NCBI RefSeq assembly: GCF_001542415.1
Contig: NZ_LNCU01000084.1
Location: 126,206 to 160,074 of the forward strand
Source: Bradyrhizobium macuxiense
GTDB lineage: Bacteria; Pseudomonadota; Alphaproteobacteria; Rhizobiales; Xanthobacteraceae
Direction of reading: 5' to 3'
Length of the DNA stretch: 33,869 nucleotides
A model generated the notes under the pieces. The model was not told the DNA's origin and made no database searches. It saw only the letters and a program-made list of their open reading frames with translations. The number at the start of each line of letters is the position of its first letter. Position 1 is the first letter of the stretch. Positions 7,045 through 16,848 of this stretch are shown here, piece by piece. Both the position numbers and the translations under genes were made by a program.

Positions 7045-9135
7045 GTGGGGCTCGGGTCGAGTAGACAGGCCAGTGGGAGCGGAACAATCAAGCGGATCGT
7101 GGTGCGACGATGTCTGCTCCCATTGCCGGGGCGGGCAAGCCGAAGATATTTTTTCGCGTCAGCGCGACGTATCCTGGGGACAGGGTGCGCCGCGATCGCC
7201 GTTGTTTCCTGGTCGGTGTGCGAATCCGCTCACGCGCTCGACTTCTTTGGCCTGTTCGGTTCCGACGATCCGCCGCCGGTCAGCGCCACCGCATTGTCCT
7301 ACCGCCTGGCGATCGAGGCCAAGACGGAAGACGGTAAGGAGGACAGCGATGCGGAACAGGCATTGCGTGACGCCTCCGCCACCTATCGCCTTCGGCAGGA
7401 ACCGCCGCCGGACGGTGACGGTCTCGTGCGTCGCGTTCAGGCCGATATCAACCCGCTGCTCGATACGCTTTGGGGACTTGGCCGCTACAACGCAGAAGTT
7501 GACGTGGCCATCGATGGAGTTCCGGTTTCCCCGCTCGACGAGACCGGATTCGCCGCCGCGGCTCGCCGTGCCGACGCCCTTCGCAACAAGACCGTTGTTC
7601 CGATCAAGGTCAGCGTGCGACTCGGCCGGCTGTTCAAGCTGCGCACCATCGACGTCGACTATCCGCGCGACCTGGCGCCGCAAGGGCTGCCACGCCGCGC
7701 CTTTGGGCTGAAGCCGGGCGATCCGGCTGTTTCAGCCGACCTGCGCGCCGCGCAGCTGAAGCTCGTCGACTGGTTCCGCAGCAACGGACACCCGCTGGCG
7801 AAAATCGCTGACGTCAAGGCAACCGTGGATCACGCGGCGGGCGCGATGGATTTTCGGCTGCGGGTCGATCCGGGCCCCAAGGCCGGCATCGGCGCCGTCA
7901 CGATCTCGGGCGACGGGGCCGTCGACCCGCGGGTGGTGGCGACCCATGTTTATCTGAAGGAGGGTGAGCCTTATTCGCCCGAGCGTCTAGCGTTGACCAA
8001 GACCTCGATTGCCAAGATCCCCGCGATCGGCGGCATTCGCATCCGTGAGGCCGACAGGCTCGACGCCAACGGCAACCTGCCTGTCTTCATCGATGTGACG
8101 CAACGGCCGCGGCACGCCGTCGGTCTCTCGGCGAAATATTCGACCGTCGATGGTCCCGGCATTTCGGGCTTCTACGAGGACCGCAACATCTTCGGCGGCG
8201 GCGAGCGCCTGCGGCTTGAGGCGTCCGCCTCGCTGTTGCAGCGGATCGATGGAACGTCGTTCAACGGCTTCAGCAATCTCCACGCGTCGGATTTCGGTGC
8301 GCGATTCACCGGAACCTTCATCAAGCCGGGCCTGTTCGGCACCGCCAATGATCTCCTGATCGAAGCCACGGCGTTCCGCGAACGCGTCGGCAACAACGAA
8401 CTCGGCGGCTATACCGACGATACGGTGCGCGGTACGATCGGCGTGGTGCATCGCTTTTCGGAGACCGCGTCGCTGCAGGGCGGCCTTCAGGTCGAGCAAT
8501 CGAGATCGCAGGACGTGCTGGGACGGGTCGATGCGACGCTGGTCGGCTTCACCGCGACCGGCCGCTACGACACCACGGACAATCCGCTCGACCCCACGCG
8601 CGGCGTGCGCCTCGCCGCGACCGTCAATGCCTATCCGAAGCTGATGGGCTCCACCATCAATCTGTTCGAGGGCCGCGTCTCGGGTTCAGCCTATTACGCG
8701 CTCGACGAGCAGGCCGACTACGTGCTCGCGGGCCGGCTGGCCGCGGGCTCGCTTGCCGGTGCGCCGCTGGCTGACATTCCGGATTCGCACCGCTTCTTCG
8801 CCGGTGGCGGCGGATCCGTGCGCGGCTACGGCTTCAACACCATCTCGCCGATGATGTTCGGTCAGATCACCGGTGGCAGCAGCCTGATCGAAGGCTCCGC
8901 CGAGGTGCGCGTCAGGATCACACCGACCATCGGCCTCGTGCCGTTCCTCGACTTCGGCTCGGTGTCGCGCTCGTCGCTGCCGGGCTTCAGCGATTACGTC
9001 GGCTACGGGGCCGGGCTTGGCCTGCGCTATCTCACGCCAGTGGGCCCGATCCGTCTCGATGTCGCGACGCCGCTGAACCCGCGGCCCGGCGACAGCCGCT
9101 ACGCGATCTATGTCAGCATTGGGCAGGCCTTCTGA
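7045..9135 (+). CDS. tamA: TamA, Omp85-family outer-membrane assembly protein
   Basis: This 696-residue (from GTG 7045) outer-membrane protein of the BamA/TamA family has an N-terminal signal peptide (hydrophobic AAIAVVSWSV, cleavage probably after SAHA near residue 64). POTRA-like repeats follow to about residue 370, and a C-terminal 16-stranded Omp85 barrel runs from about 375 to 696, ending in the aromatic residue Phe as barrel proteins do. The lid-lock-type motif VRGYGFNTI is visible around residue 592. With TamB it is thought to insert certain outer-membrane proteins or move lipids between membranes. The tamB start overlaps its stop (TGATG), so the pair is translationally coupled. The start is uncertain: the GTG at 7045 and GTGs at 7099 and 7102 are all in frame and none has a strong ribosome site. 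Confidence 0.9.
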   Translation: MGLGSSRQASGSGTIKRIVVRRCLLPLPGRASRRYFFASARRILGTGCAAIAVVSWSVCESAHALDFFGLFGSDDPPPVSATALSYRLAIEAKTEDGKEDSDAEQALRDASATYRLRQEPPPDGDGLVRRVQADINPLLDTLWGLGRYNAEVDVAIDGVPVSPLDETGFAAAARRADALRNKTVVPIKVSVRLGRLFKLRTIDVDYPRDLAPQGLPRRAFGLKPGDPAVSADLRAAQLKLVDWFRSNGHPLAKIADVKATVDHAAGAMDFRLRVDPGPKAGIGAVTISGDGAVDPRVVATHVYLKEGEPYSPERLALTKTSIAKIPAIGGIRIREADRLDANGNLPVFIDVTQRPRHAVGLSAKYSTVDGPGISGFYEDRNIFGGGERLRLEASASLLQRIDGTSFNGFSNLHASDFGARFTGTFIKPGLFGTANDLLIEATAFRERVGNNELGGYTDDTVRGTIGVVHRFSETASLQGGLQVEQSRSQDVLGRVDATLVGFTATGRYDTTDNPLDPTRGVRLAATVNAYPKLMGSTINLFEGRVSGSAYYALDEQADYVLAGRLAAGSLAGAPLADIPDSHRFFAGGGGSVRGYGFNTISPMMFGQITGGSSLIEGSAEVRVRITPTIGLVPFLDFGSVSRSSLPGFSDYVGYGAGLGLRYLTPVGPIRLDVATPLNPRPGDSRYAIYVSIGQAF

Positions 9136-12100
9136 TGCGCGCGCGACGGGCCCTCGTGATCGGTTTCGCCGTCGCGGCGCTCGGGCTCGTCTCTGTCGCC
9201 GTGCTCGGCATCGTGTTCTACGGAATGGCCGGGAAGTCCGACGAGAACCAGCAGGACATGCTCGCGAGCCTCGTCTCGCGGACGCTCTCGACGCCGGCGA
9301 CCCAGGTCCACATCGGCGCGGTTGATGGCGTGCTGTCGTCGGATGCCACGGTGCGCGACGTCAGCATCACCGACAAGGACGGAGTCTGGCTGACGCTCGA
9401 CAAGGCTCGTCTCGTCTGGCGCCGCACCGCGCTGCTGATGGGGCGGCTGGAGATCGATCGGCTCGAGATCGGCACGCTCGACATCAAGCGCAAGCCGCTG
9501 CCGTCCGACCAGCCCGCAGCAGCGTCCGACCAGCCGATTCTGCCGGAGCTTCCCGTGAAGGTGCAGGTGAAGGCCTTCGACCTGCGTGCCCTGGTGCTGG
9601 GCCAGTCCATTCTCGGCGAAGCGCTGAGCGTGAGGGCGACCGGCAACACCGAATTGGGCTCGCCCTCGGAGGGCCTCGTTTTCAATCTCGATGCGATCCG
9701 TAACGATTTCCCGGGCCGCTTCAAGGCCGCGCTCGCCTTCGTGCCGCAGGGCAATGCGTTGACCCTCGACGTTACGCTCGATGAGCCCGCCCACGGGCTG
9801 ATGTCCAAGATCGGTCATCTGCCGGGCGAGCCGCCCGTCACCTTCGCGCTCGGCGGCAAGGGCACGCTCGACAGCTTCCGCGGCGCCCTGAAGTTTCAGG
9901 CCGGCCCGACCATCGATGCGACCGGCGCGATCACGCTCGACCGCAACGGGGCGGGCCGCGTCCTTGCGACCCGCCTCTCGAGCCATGTGGGGCCGCTGCT
10001 GCCGTCGGTTGCCGCACCCGTCTTTGCCGGCGAGACCAATCTCGACAGCACGACGCGTTTCGCCGACGACGGCAGCGTCGCGCTGGACGGGCTGTCGCTC
10101 ACGAGCCGTCTTGCGCGGCTCGACGTGAAGGGCCTGCTCGGCGCCGACAGAGTGATGGATTTCACGGCTTCCATCCGCTCCCTGCCGAGCAATGGCGACG
10201 TCACGGAGACGGATCAGGGCTCGATCCGCAGCCTGGTTTTCGACAGCAGGGTCAATGGGCCGATCAAGGCGCCCACGCTCACGGCCAAGCTCGCAATGTC
10301 GGGTGCCCGCCTGCCGGATGGAAATCTCGATTCGCTCGATGCCTCGCTCTCGGCGGTTCCTCACGCCGAGCCCAGCGACGTCGCAACGCATATCGTGCTG
10401 GATGCGAATTTGCGGGCCGCGGGCATCGCGCCGCGCGATGCCGGTCTCGCAGCAGCGATCGGCAATACCGCTTCGCTTGTGCTCCACGGCAGCACCGATC
10501 TGGGCGGCCACGCCACGATCGAGCGGCTGGAGATCGGCACGCCCACGGTTCAGGCCACCTATGCCGGCGATGTCAGTCCCGATCGGCTGCACGGCCGTGC
10601 GACGGGAACGATGCCTGACCTCGGCCGCTTCAGCGATCTCGCCGGGTTGAAGCTCAAGGGCGCCGTGACGCTCGGCCTCGATCTCGACGCCGATCGCGAG
10701 CACGGCCGCGTCGACGCCAAATTGTCCGGCACCGGTGAGGGGATCGCGACCGGGCTCGCGGCGCTGGATGGGCTCACAGGATCACGCGTCACGCTTGCGG
10801 CCGATGTCGGTGCAGATAGCACTGGCGACACCTACACGGTCCGCGACGTTTCGCTCGACGGCGCGCATGTTGCGGTTCGCGCCAAAGGGACGGTGACGCG
10901 CGACACCAGCGATCTGTCGGCGCGTCTCAATCTGCCTGATCTTGCCGCGGCCGATTCGCGCCTCGCAGGTGTGGCAGCTGTCGACGTCAGCCTGACCGGC
11001 GGGCTCGTGCATCCCGGCGTGTCGTTCTCGGCATCGGTGGACCGCGCCACCGCGATGCGGCGCCCTATTCCGCATCTGGAGCTCGCAGCGACCGTCAATG
11101 ATGTCAAAGGACCGTGCGTCATCGACGCCAGGCTCGACGGCTCGATCGACGGCAAGCCGGCGCGCGGGACCGTGCAAGTGAGCCGCCAAGCGAGTGACGC
11201 AGCTGCTTCAACCTTCGCCGGTTGGGACGCCAAGACCGTCGACGTCGCGATTGGCTCGGTCTCCCTGAAGGGGGCAGGGACGGTCGACGCGCAAAACCTC
11301 GCGCGCGGGCAGCTCCGTTTCACTGCCGGTTCGCTCGCCGACCTGTCGCCGATCGCCCTGATGGATCTCGCCGGTTCGGCGTCGCTCGATCTTGCCGCAT
11401 CTATCGATGACGGCCAGCAATCCGTCCGGCTCGCTGGCAAGGGCGCGGGACTCCGCGCCGCCGGCGCCGCGATCCGCAGTTTCGATCTGCGCGCTGATGC
11501 GGCCGATCTCTACCGCCATCCGCTGCTCAACGCGGACGCCAAGGTCACCGGCGCCGAGATCGCCGGCCAGACGGTCTCGAGCATCGCGCTGACCGCGCGT
11601 GGGAACGCCGGCACCAGCAATCTTGACCTGTCGGCCAAGGCGGCCGGCTTCGATCTCGATGCAGCAGGCGTGCTGACGGCCAAGGATCGCACGCGGTTCG
11701 ATCTCAATCGCTTCACCGCGCGACGCGGCGCCAAGGCGATTGCATTGCAGGGGCCGGCGAGCTTCACGCTCAATGACGGCAGCGTGCTGATCGAGCATCT
11801 GGCTCTCGGGATCGGCAACGGTCGCTTCACGGTTGACGGCAGCGCCGGCAAGACGCTCAACGTCAAGGCCATTGCAAGCGCGATCCCGCTCGGCGAGGCC
11901 GATGTCGCGATGCCGGGCCTGGGCCTTGCCGGGACGCTCGACGCCTCGGCGACGATCGCCGGCTCAACGAGCGCCCCGACAGGTCAGTACAAGGTGACCG
12001 TCAGGCAATTGACCGCGCCGCAGACCCGTAGCGCGGGCCTGCCGCCGATCGATATCTCGGCTGACGGGCGCCTCGACGGAAACCGCGCGAGCATCGCCAC

Positions 12101-13478
12101 CACGATCGCCGCTGGAAAGGCCGGCGCGATCACCGCCTCGGGCACGGTGCCGCTCGATGTGGCCGGGTCGATCGCGCTGACCGCGAAGGGCCGTCTCGAT
12201 GCCGCCGTCGCGAATGCCGCACTGTCGGCGTCCGGCCGCACCGTGTCCGGCAGCGTCGTGCTCGATGCGCGGCTAGGCGGCACGCGGTCCAAGCCCCAGA
12301 TCGGCGGTGCCGCCACCTTGAGCGGAGGCACGTTCCGCGACAGCCTGCTCGGCACACGCCTGGATAACATCGAGGCGAAAGTCACCGCCGACGGAGACCG
12401 TATCGTCGTGGAGCGGCTGGCCGCGGCGACGCCCAATGGCGGCACATTGTCTGGTACCGGCCAGGTGCGGGTCACCCCGGATGCAGGCTTCCCCGGCACG
12501 GTCTCGATTCGTGGACAACAGGCGACCCTCGCGGCCAGTGCGCTGGCGACTGCGCAGGCCAATCTCGCGATCGACGTCAGCGGTGCTCTGGCGCGCGATC
12601 CCCGGATCAGCGGCCGCGTCGACCTCACCCACGTCGCCATCGATATTCCCGATCGGCTGCCGTCGACGCTGAAACCGATCGACGGCATCAACCACGTGAA
12701 CGCCTCGGGCCAGGCGGCCACGCGCCTCGCGGCGGAACGCAAGGCCGAAGCCTTGAAGGGAAACAAGGGGCGCGCGGCGCTGTTCAATGCCGGGCTCGAC
12801 GTGACGGTGTCGGCGCCGAATCATGTCTTCATTCACGGCCGTGGCGTGACCGCGGAACTCGGCGGCTCCGTGCATGTGGGTGGGACGACCAACGCTCCGG
12901 TGCCGAAGGGCGCCTTCTCGCTCTATCAGGGCAAGCTCGCGGTGCTCGGCAAGACCTTGACCTTCACCAAGGGCAACCTTTCCTTCAACGGCGATCTTGC
13001 GCCGGAGCTCGACTTCGCGGCGGAGGTCCAGGCCTCCGACATCACCGCGCAGGTCGGCATCTCCGGACCCGCTTCGGCGCCGGTCTTCGCCTTCACGTCG
13101 CAGCCGGAATTGCCGCAGGACGAGATCTTGTCGCGCGTTCTGTTCCAGAAGGCTTCAGGCAGCCTGACGACAGCGCAGGCCCTGCAACTAGCTGAGGCGG
13201 CGGCGCAGTTCGCAAGCGGCGGTGAGGGGACAATGGACCGCATGCGCCGCTCGCTCGGCGTCGACAGCCTGGATGTGAGCGCCGGGACAGGCGGCCCGAT
13301 GGTCGGCGCCTCGCGCGCGCTCGGCGACAGGCTGAGCGTGGGTGTGCGGACGGGCGCGAGCGCCAGCCAGTCAGGCGTGTCGGCCAATGTCGACGTGACG
13401 CGTCACATCCGCGTCGAATCGGATGTCGACGCGAAGGGCTCGACATCCGTCGGCGTCGGAACGCGATACGAATGGTGA
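9135..13478 (+). CDS. tamB: TamB, translocation and assembly module inner-membrane-anchored protein
   Basis: This 1447-residue protein has an N-terminal membrane anchor (ALVIGFAVAALGLVSVAVLGIVFY, about 5-28), a very long repetitive beta-rich middle of the AsmA/TamB type, and the conserved TamB (DUF490) C-terminal domain over roughly the last 350 residues. Within that domain, GSVHVGGT, GAFSLYQGKLAVLGKTLTF, PELPQDEILSRVLF and the final VGVGTRYEW are typical. The middle would form a hydrophobic beta-groove spanning the periplasm from the inner membrane to TamA, used for barrel-protein assembly or phospholipid movement. The length is in the normal range for alphaproteobacterial TamB. The ATG at 9135 shares a base with the tamA stop. 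It ends 33 bases before the convergent ABC ATPase stop. Confidence 0.93.
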   Translation: MRARRALVIGFAVAALGLVSVAVLGIVFYGMAGKSDENQQDMLASLVSRTLSTPATQVHIGAVDGVLSSDATVRDVSITDKDGVWLTLDKARLVWRRTALLMGRLEIDRLEIGTLDIKRKPLPSDQPAAASDQPILPELPVKVQVKAFDLRALVLGQSILGEALSVRATGNTELGSPSEGLVFNLDAIRNDFPGRFKAALAFVPQGNALTLDVTLDEPAHGLMSKIGHLPGEPPVTFALGGKGTLDSFRGALKFQAGPTIDATGAITLDRNGAGRVLATRLSSHVGPLLPSVAAPVFAGETNLDSTTRFADDGSVALDGLSLTSRLARLDVKGLLGADRVMDFTASIRSLPSNGDVTETDQGSIRSLVFDSRVNGPIKAPTLTAKLAMSGARLPDGNLDSLDASLSAVPHAEPSDVATHIVLDANLRAAGIAPRDAGLAAAIGNTASLVLHGSTDLGGHATIERLEIGTPTVQATYAGDVSPDRLHGRATGTMPDLGRFSDLAGLKLKGAVTLGLDLDADREHGRVDAKLSGTGEGIATGLAALDGLTGSRVTLAADVGADSTGDTYTVRDVSLDGAHVAVRAKGTVTRDTSDLSARLNLPDLAAADSRLAGVAAVDVSLTGGLVHPGVSFSASVDRATAMRRPIPHLELAATVNDVKGPCVIDARLDGSIDGKPARGTVQVSRQASDAAASTFAGWDAKTVDVAIGSVSLKGAGTVDAQNLARGQLRFTAGSLADLSPIALMDLAGSASLDLAASIDDGQQSVRLAGKGAGLRAAGAAIRSFDLRADAADLYRHPLLNADAKVTGAEIAGQTVSSIALTARGNAGTSNLDLSAKAAGFDLDAAGVLTAKDRTRFDLNRFTARRGAKAIALQGPASFTLNDGSVLIEHLALGIGNGRFTVDGSAGKTLNVKAIASAIPLGEADVAMPGLGLAGTLDASATIAGSTSAPTGQYKVTVRQLTAPQTRSAGLPPIDISADGRLDGNRASIATTIAAGKAGAITASGTVPLDVAGSIALTAKGRLDAAVANAALSASGRTVSGSVVLDARLGGTRSKPQIGGAATLSGGTFRDSLLGTRLDNIEAKVTADGDRIVVERLAAATPNGGTLSGTGQVRVTPDAGFPGTVSIRGQQATLAASALATAQANLAIDVSGALARDPRISGRVDLTHVAIDIPDRLPSTLKPIDGINHVNASGQAATRLAAERKAEALKGNKGRAALFNAGLDVTVSAPNHVFIHGRGVTAELGGSVHVGGTTNAPVPKGAFSLYQGKLAVLGKTLTFTKGNLSFNGDLAPELDFAAEVQASDITAQVGISGPASAPVFAFTSQPELPQDEILSRVLFQKASGSLTTAQALQLAEAAAQFASGGEGTMDRMRRSLGVDSLDVSAGTGGPMVGASRALGDRLSVGVRTGASASQSGVSANVDVTRHIRVESDVDAKGSTSVGVGTRYEW

Positions 13479-13505
13479 CGCGAGGGTGACTTCCACGCAT
13501 CACCA
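13473..13505. terminator. Hairpin between convergent tamB and ABC ATPase genes
   Basis: The two 13-base arms, 13473-13485 and 13493-13505, pair at 11 positions around a 7-base loop, and the tamB stop lies in the left arm. No T-run follows on either strand, so this would be a weak or Rho-assisted bidirectional terminator, or an mRNA 3'-end stabiliser. Confidence 0.4.
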
Positions 13506-13511
13506 CGCGGC

Positions 13512-14834
13512 TCAGGCGCCGTCGTGGCCCGGGTTCTCCAGGCTGAAGGTCTCTGACTGTTCGTCATAGGCGAACAGCTCGGCATAGCGGCCCCAGGACA
13601 CGATGGTCTTGATGGTTTCGTCCGCATAGTCCTCGGACATGTAGTCCTCGAGCTCGTTGCGGAAGCGCGCGGCGGGCGCCATGTGCGAGGGCCGTTCGTC
13701 GAGCACGCGCTTGAGCAGGCTGAATACGGGAACGTAGTTGACGAGGTGCTCGGCGAACAGCTTCTTGCGTGCGTCGGTGTCGAGGTGCGCGAAGCGCACG
13801 CCGGCGTCGGTCAGCACCAGATCACCCTCGCTGAGATGGGCGAAGTGCAGCAGCTGCAGCGTTTCTCCGAGATGCAGGATCTCGTCGGTCTCGAGCTGAA
13901 GCTGGCTCGCCAGCACCGGCAGGTCGGCGTGCCCGCCATAGGGCGGTCCGGCCAGCGTCTCGATCAGGCCGGACAGCTCGTTGGACGAGACGTGGTCGAG
14001 CACCATGCCGACGCCGCCGCCGGGAACGCCCTCGAGCGAAGGCGTCTTCGGCTCCTCGCGCTGCGTCATGCGGGCATAGAGCTGCTCGACGATCTGACGG
14101 AACGTCGGATCCAGCCGGTTCCGCGGATGCTTGAGGTCGATCTTGAACTCGGCGGCGACGCGTCCCGGGTTCGACGAGAACACCAGGACACGGTCGCACA
14201 TCAGCACGGCTTCCTCGATGTTGTGCGTCACCATCAGCACGGACTTGATCGGCAGCCGGCCCTCCATCCAGAGATCGACGAGGTCGGTGCGCAACGTCTC
14301 GGCGGTCAGCACGTCGAGCGCGGAGAATGGCTCGTCCATCAGCAGCAGGTCGGGGTGCACGACCAGCGCCCGCGCGAAGCCGACGCGCTGGCGCATGCCG
14401 CCGGATAATTCCTTGGGGTAGGCGGATTCGAAGCCGTCGAGGCCGATGAGGTCGATCGCCGCCAGCGCGCGCTTGCGCCGCTCGGTGGCGTCGACGCCGA
14501 GCGCCTCCAGCCCGAGCTCGACGTTCTGCAACACGGTGAGCCAGGGAAACAGCGCGAACGACTGGAACACCATGGCGACGCCGTTCGGAGGGCCGGCGAT
14601 CGCCTCGCCCCGGCAGGTCGCGTTGCCCGACGACGGCGCGACGAGGCCGGCGATGATGCGCAGCAGCGTCGACTTGCCGGATCCGGAACGGCCGAGCAGG
14701 CCGACGATCTCGCCGGCATGGATGGTGAGGTCGACCTTTTCGAGCACCAGCAGTTCTTCACCGCTTCCCTTCGGGAACGAGCGGGAGACGCTGCTGATGT
14801 CGATCAGGGCGGCTTGCTTGGTTTGGTCGAGCAT
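13512..14834 (-). CDS. ABC transporter ATPase, nitrate/sulfonate/taurine type, with C-terminal AAA-associated domain
   Basis: This protein has 440 residues. The nucleotide-binding domain occupies about 10-260: Walker A GRSGSGKST at 48-56, signature LSGGMRQR at 143-150, Walker B LLLMDEP ending near 169, and switch His204 in VTHN. The sequence FQSFALFPWLTVLQNVELGLEA is typical of the NrtD/SsuB/TauB group. The remaining 170 residues form an extension of the kind called AAA-associated C-terminal domain, with winged-helix-like stretches (LHLGETLQLLHFAHLSEGDL, KKLFAEHLVNYVPV). The role of that extension is not known to me; a regulatory or sensing function is possible. The gene follows the double permease by 15 bases and forms an operon with it. 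No periplasmic binding protein gene is adjacent, so the substrate is unknown. Confidence 0.9.
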   Translation of the reverse strand: MLDQTKQAALIDISSVSRSFPKGSGEELLVLEKVDLTIHAGEIVGLLGRSGSGKSTLLRIIAGLVAPSSGNATCRGEAIAGPPNGVAMVFQSFALFPWLTVLQNVELGLEALGVDATERRKRALAAIDLIGLDGFESAYPKELSGGMRQRVGFARALVVHPDLLLMDEPFSALDVLTAETLRTDLVDLWMEGRLPIKSVLMVTHNIEEAVLMCDRVLVFSSNPGRVAAEFKIDLKHPRNRLDPTFRQIVEQLYARMTQREEPKTPSLEGVPGGGVGMVLDHVSSNELSGLIETLAGPPYGGHADLPVLASQLQLETDEILHLGETLQLLHFAHLSEGDLVLTDAGVRFAHLDTDARKKLFAEHLVNYVPVFSLLKRVLDERPSHMAPAARFRNELEDYMSEDYADETIKTIVSWGRYAELFAYDEQSETFSLENPGHDGA

Positions 14835-14849
14835 CAGGATCCCTCTCGA

Positions 14850-16586
14850 TCAGCCGAGGCGAAGGCGGCGCTCGCCAAAGGCGTAGAGCGGCCGCCACAA
14901 CAGGCGGTTAAACAACGTGACCAGGATGCACATCACGACGATGCCGAGCACGACCCGGGGAAAATCGCCGGCCTCAGTCGCGTGCGCAATGTAGGCGCCG
15001 AGACCGGTGGCGACGAGATGGGTGTTACCCCAGCTCGCGACCTCCGCGACGATCGCGGCATTCCACGATCCGCCCGACGCGGTGATCGCGCCCGTGACAT
15101 AATAAGGGAAGATGCCGGGCAGCACGACCTTCACCCACCATCGCCATCCGCCGAGGTGCAGGCTGCTGGCCGCCTCGCGCAGGTCGGTCGGGAAGGCGGC
15201 GGCGCCCGCGATAACATTGAACAGGATGTACCACTGGGTGCCGAGGATCATCAGCGGGCTGAGCCATATGTTCGGATCGAGGTGGAAGCGGACGATCAGC
15301 ACGACGAACACCGGAAAGGCGAGGTTGGCCGGAAACGCCGCGAGGAATTGCGCAAGCGGCTGGATCCGCTCCGCAAGCTTCGGCCGCAGCCCGATCCAGA
15401 CTCCGATCGGCACCCAGATCAGCGACGCCAGCGCGATCAGGATGATGACGCGCAGCAGCGTGGCAAGCCCGTATCCGACCGCATCGACGACATCGGACAG
15501 GCCGAGCGACGCGGAGAGATATCGGTATGCGAGCCAGGCCGCATAGGTCGCCGCAGCCACGATCACCGCAATCCAGATGCCGTCGACCACGCGCGAGGGC
15601 CGGCTGCGTTCGCCGTCGCCCTGCAGAACAGACGGCCAGGTGATGCGCATCGTCGAGATCGCTTTGTTCGCCACGCCCAAAGGATAGGTCAGGGTGCGCA
15701 ACGCTCGCGTGCGCCGGAACAGATCGAGCATCCACGACGTCGGTGCCTCGCCGGAAGCAGTCTGCTCGAAGCGGAATTTGTCCGCCCAGGCGACGATCGG
15801 GCGGAACAGCAACTGGTCATAGGCGATGATCACGATCAGCATCGTGAGCAGCGCGTAGCCGATCGCGGGCAGGTTCTTCTGCTCGATCGCGGTCGAGACA
15901 TAGGAGCCGACGCCGGGCAGGGTGACGGTCGTGTTGCCGACGGTGATCGCCTCCGAGGCCACCACGAAGAACCAGCCGCCCGACATCGACATCATCGCGT
16001 TCCAGATCAGGCCGGGCATCGCGAAGGGAACGTCCAGCCGCCAGAAGCGCTGCCAGCCCGAGAGATGGAAGCTCTCGGTTGCTTCCTCGAGGTCCTTCGG
16101 CACCGCGCGCAGCGACTGATACATGCTGAACGTCATGTTCCAGGCCTGGCTCGTGAAGATCGCGAACACGCAAGCGAACTCGGCCCCCAGCACGCGGCCG
16201 GGAAACAGGTTCATGAAGAACACGACGGTGAAGGTCAGGAAGCCGAGGATCGGCACCGATTGCAGGATGTCGAGCATCGGGATCAGCACCATCTCGGCGC
16301 GCCGGCTCTTGGCTGCGACGGTGGCGTAGATGAATGTGAAGACGGTCGAGCAGACGATCGCGAGCAGCATCCGCATCGTCGTTCTGAGCGCGTAGTACGG
16401 CAGGTTGGCCGGATCGAGCGACACCGGGCTGCGCTCGAGCTCGGACAGCGGCACGGTGGTCTGCTCGCCGCCATAGACGACGAGCACCATCGCGCCGACC
16501 AGCAGCAGCAGCGCCGCCAGGTCCCAGAAATTGGGCCGCAGGGAGACGGGCCCCCATACGGCCGATCGAACGTCCTGAAACGTCAT
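14850..16586 (-). CDS. ABC transporter permease, two fused permease domains
   Basis: This 578-residue inner-membrane protein contains two complete BPD-type permease units in tandem. Each unit has its own ATPase-docking EAA-like loop: EEATESFHLSGWQRFWRLDVP in the first half and REAASSLHLGGWRWWVKVVLP in the second. Usual NitT/TauT permeases are about 250-300 residues and dimerise, so this is a fused dimer. The ATG at 16586 is preferred because AAGGTGG precedes it closely; a start ten codons upstream has no ribosome site. It would pair with the ATPase encoded 15 bases downstream. The family carries nitrate, sulfonates, taurine, bicarbonate or thiamine precursors, but nothing here indicates which. 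Confidence 0.9.
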   Translation of the reverse strand: MTFQDVRSAVWGPVSLRPNFWDLAALLLLVGAMVLVVYGGEQTTVPLSELERSPVSLDPANLPYYALRTTMRMLLAIVCSTVFTFIYATVAAKSRRAEMVLIPMLDILQSVPILGFLTFTVVFFMNLFPGRVLGAEFACVFAIFTSQAWNMTFSMYQSLRAVPKDLEEATESFHLSGWQRFWRLDVPFAMPGLIWNAMMSMSGGWFFVVASEAITVGNTTVTLPGVGSYVSTAIEQKNLPAIGYALLTMLIVIIAYDQLLFRPIVAWADKFRFEQTASGEAPTSWMLDLFRRTRALRTLTYPLGVANKAISTMRITWPSVLQGDGERSRPSRVVDGIWIAVIVAAATYAAWLAYRYLSASLGLSDVVDAVGYGLATLLRVIILIALASLIWVPIGVWIGLRPKLAERIQPLAQFLAAFPANLAFPVFVVLIVRFHLDPNIWLSPLMILGTQWYILFNVIAGAAAFPTDLREAASSLHLGGWRWWVKVVLPGIFPYYVTGAITASGGSWNAAIVAEVASWGNTHLVATGLGAYIAHATEAGDFPRVVLGIVVMCILVTLFNRLLWRPLYAFGERRLRLG

Positions 16587-16848
16587 AAAGCCACCTTCGG
16601 GGGCGGAATTCGGCACATACGGCCCGAATGGATCGGAACCGGCCCCGAGGTCGGCTTATAGGCAGGATTTACGACAATCGGGTAGTCGGAAGGTGGGGGC
16701 TTTGTCGCCTTTCGGAGGGCGCCGGAAGCCGGTGCCGCCTGAGACCGAGGGTTGCCTGTATGTTCGCCGGGCGAGGCTGCCGCGGCGACGGACACGCCGG
16801 GTGCCTGACTCGATCCGCCCGCGATGCCGCGGCCCAATGGTCCAGGGA
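16587..16848. other. Intergenic region upstream of the ABC operon
   Basis: These 262 bases probably contain the leftward ABC-operon promoter. I found no confident promoter hexamers, dyad or small gene. The overlapping plus-strand frame (16628-16852) is Arg/Cys-rich and lacks a ribosome site, so I treat it as non-coding. Confidence 0.35.

Noticed and set aside
9108..10703. 531-codon minus-strand frame in tamB
   Set aside because: It is antisense to tamB and low-complexity; tamB is supported by its anchor and C-terminal domain.
14718..16661. 647-codon plus-strand frame across the ABC genes
   Set aside because: It is Arg/His/Asp/Gln-rich and antisense to a well-supported ATPase and permease, with no ribosome site.
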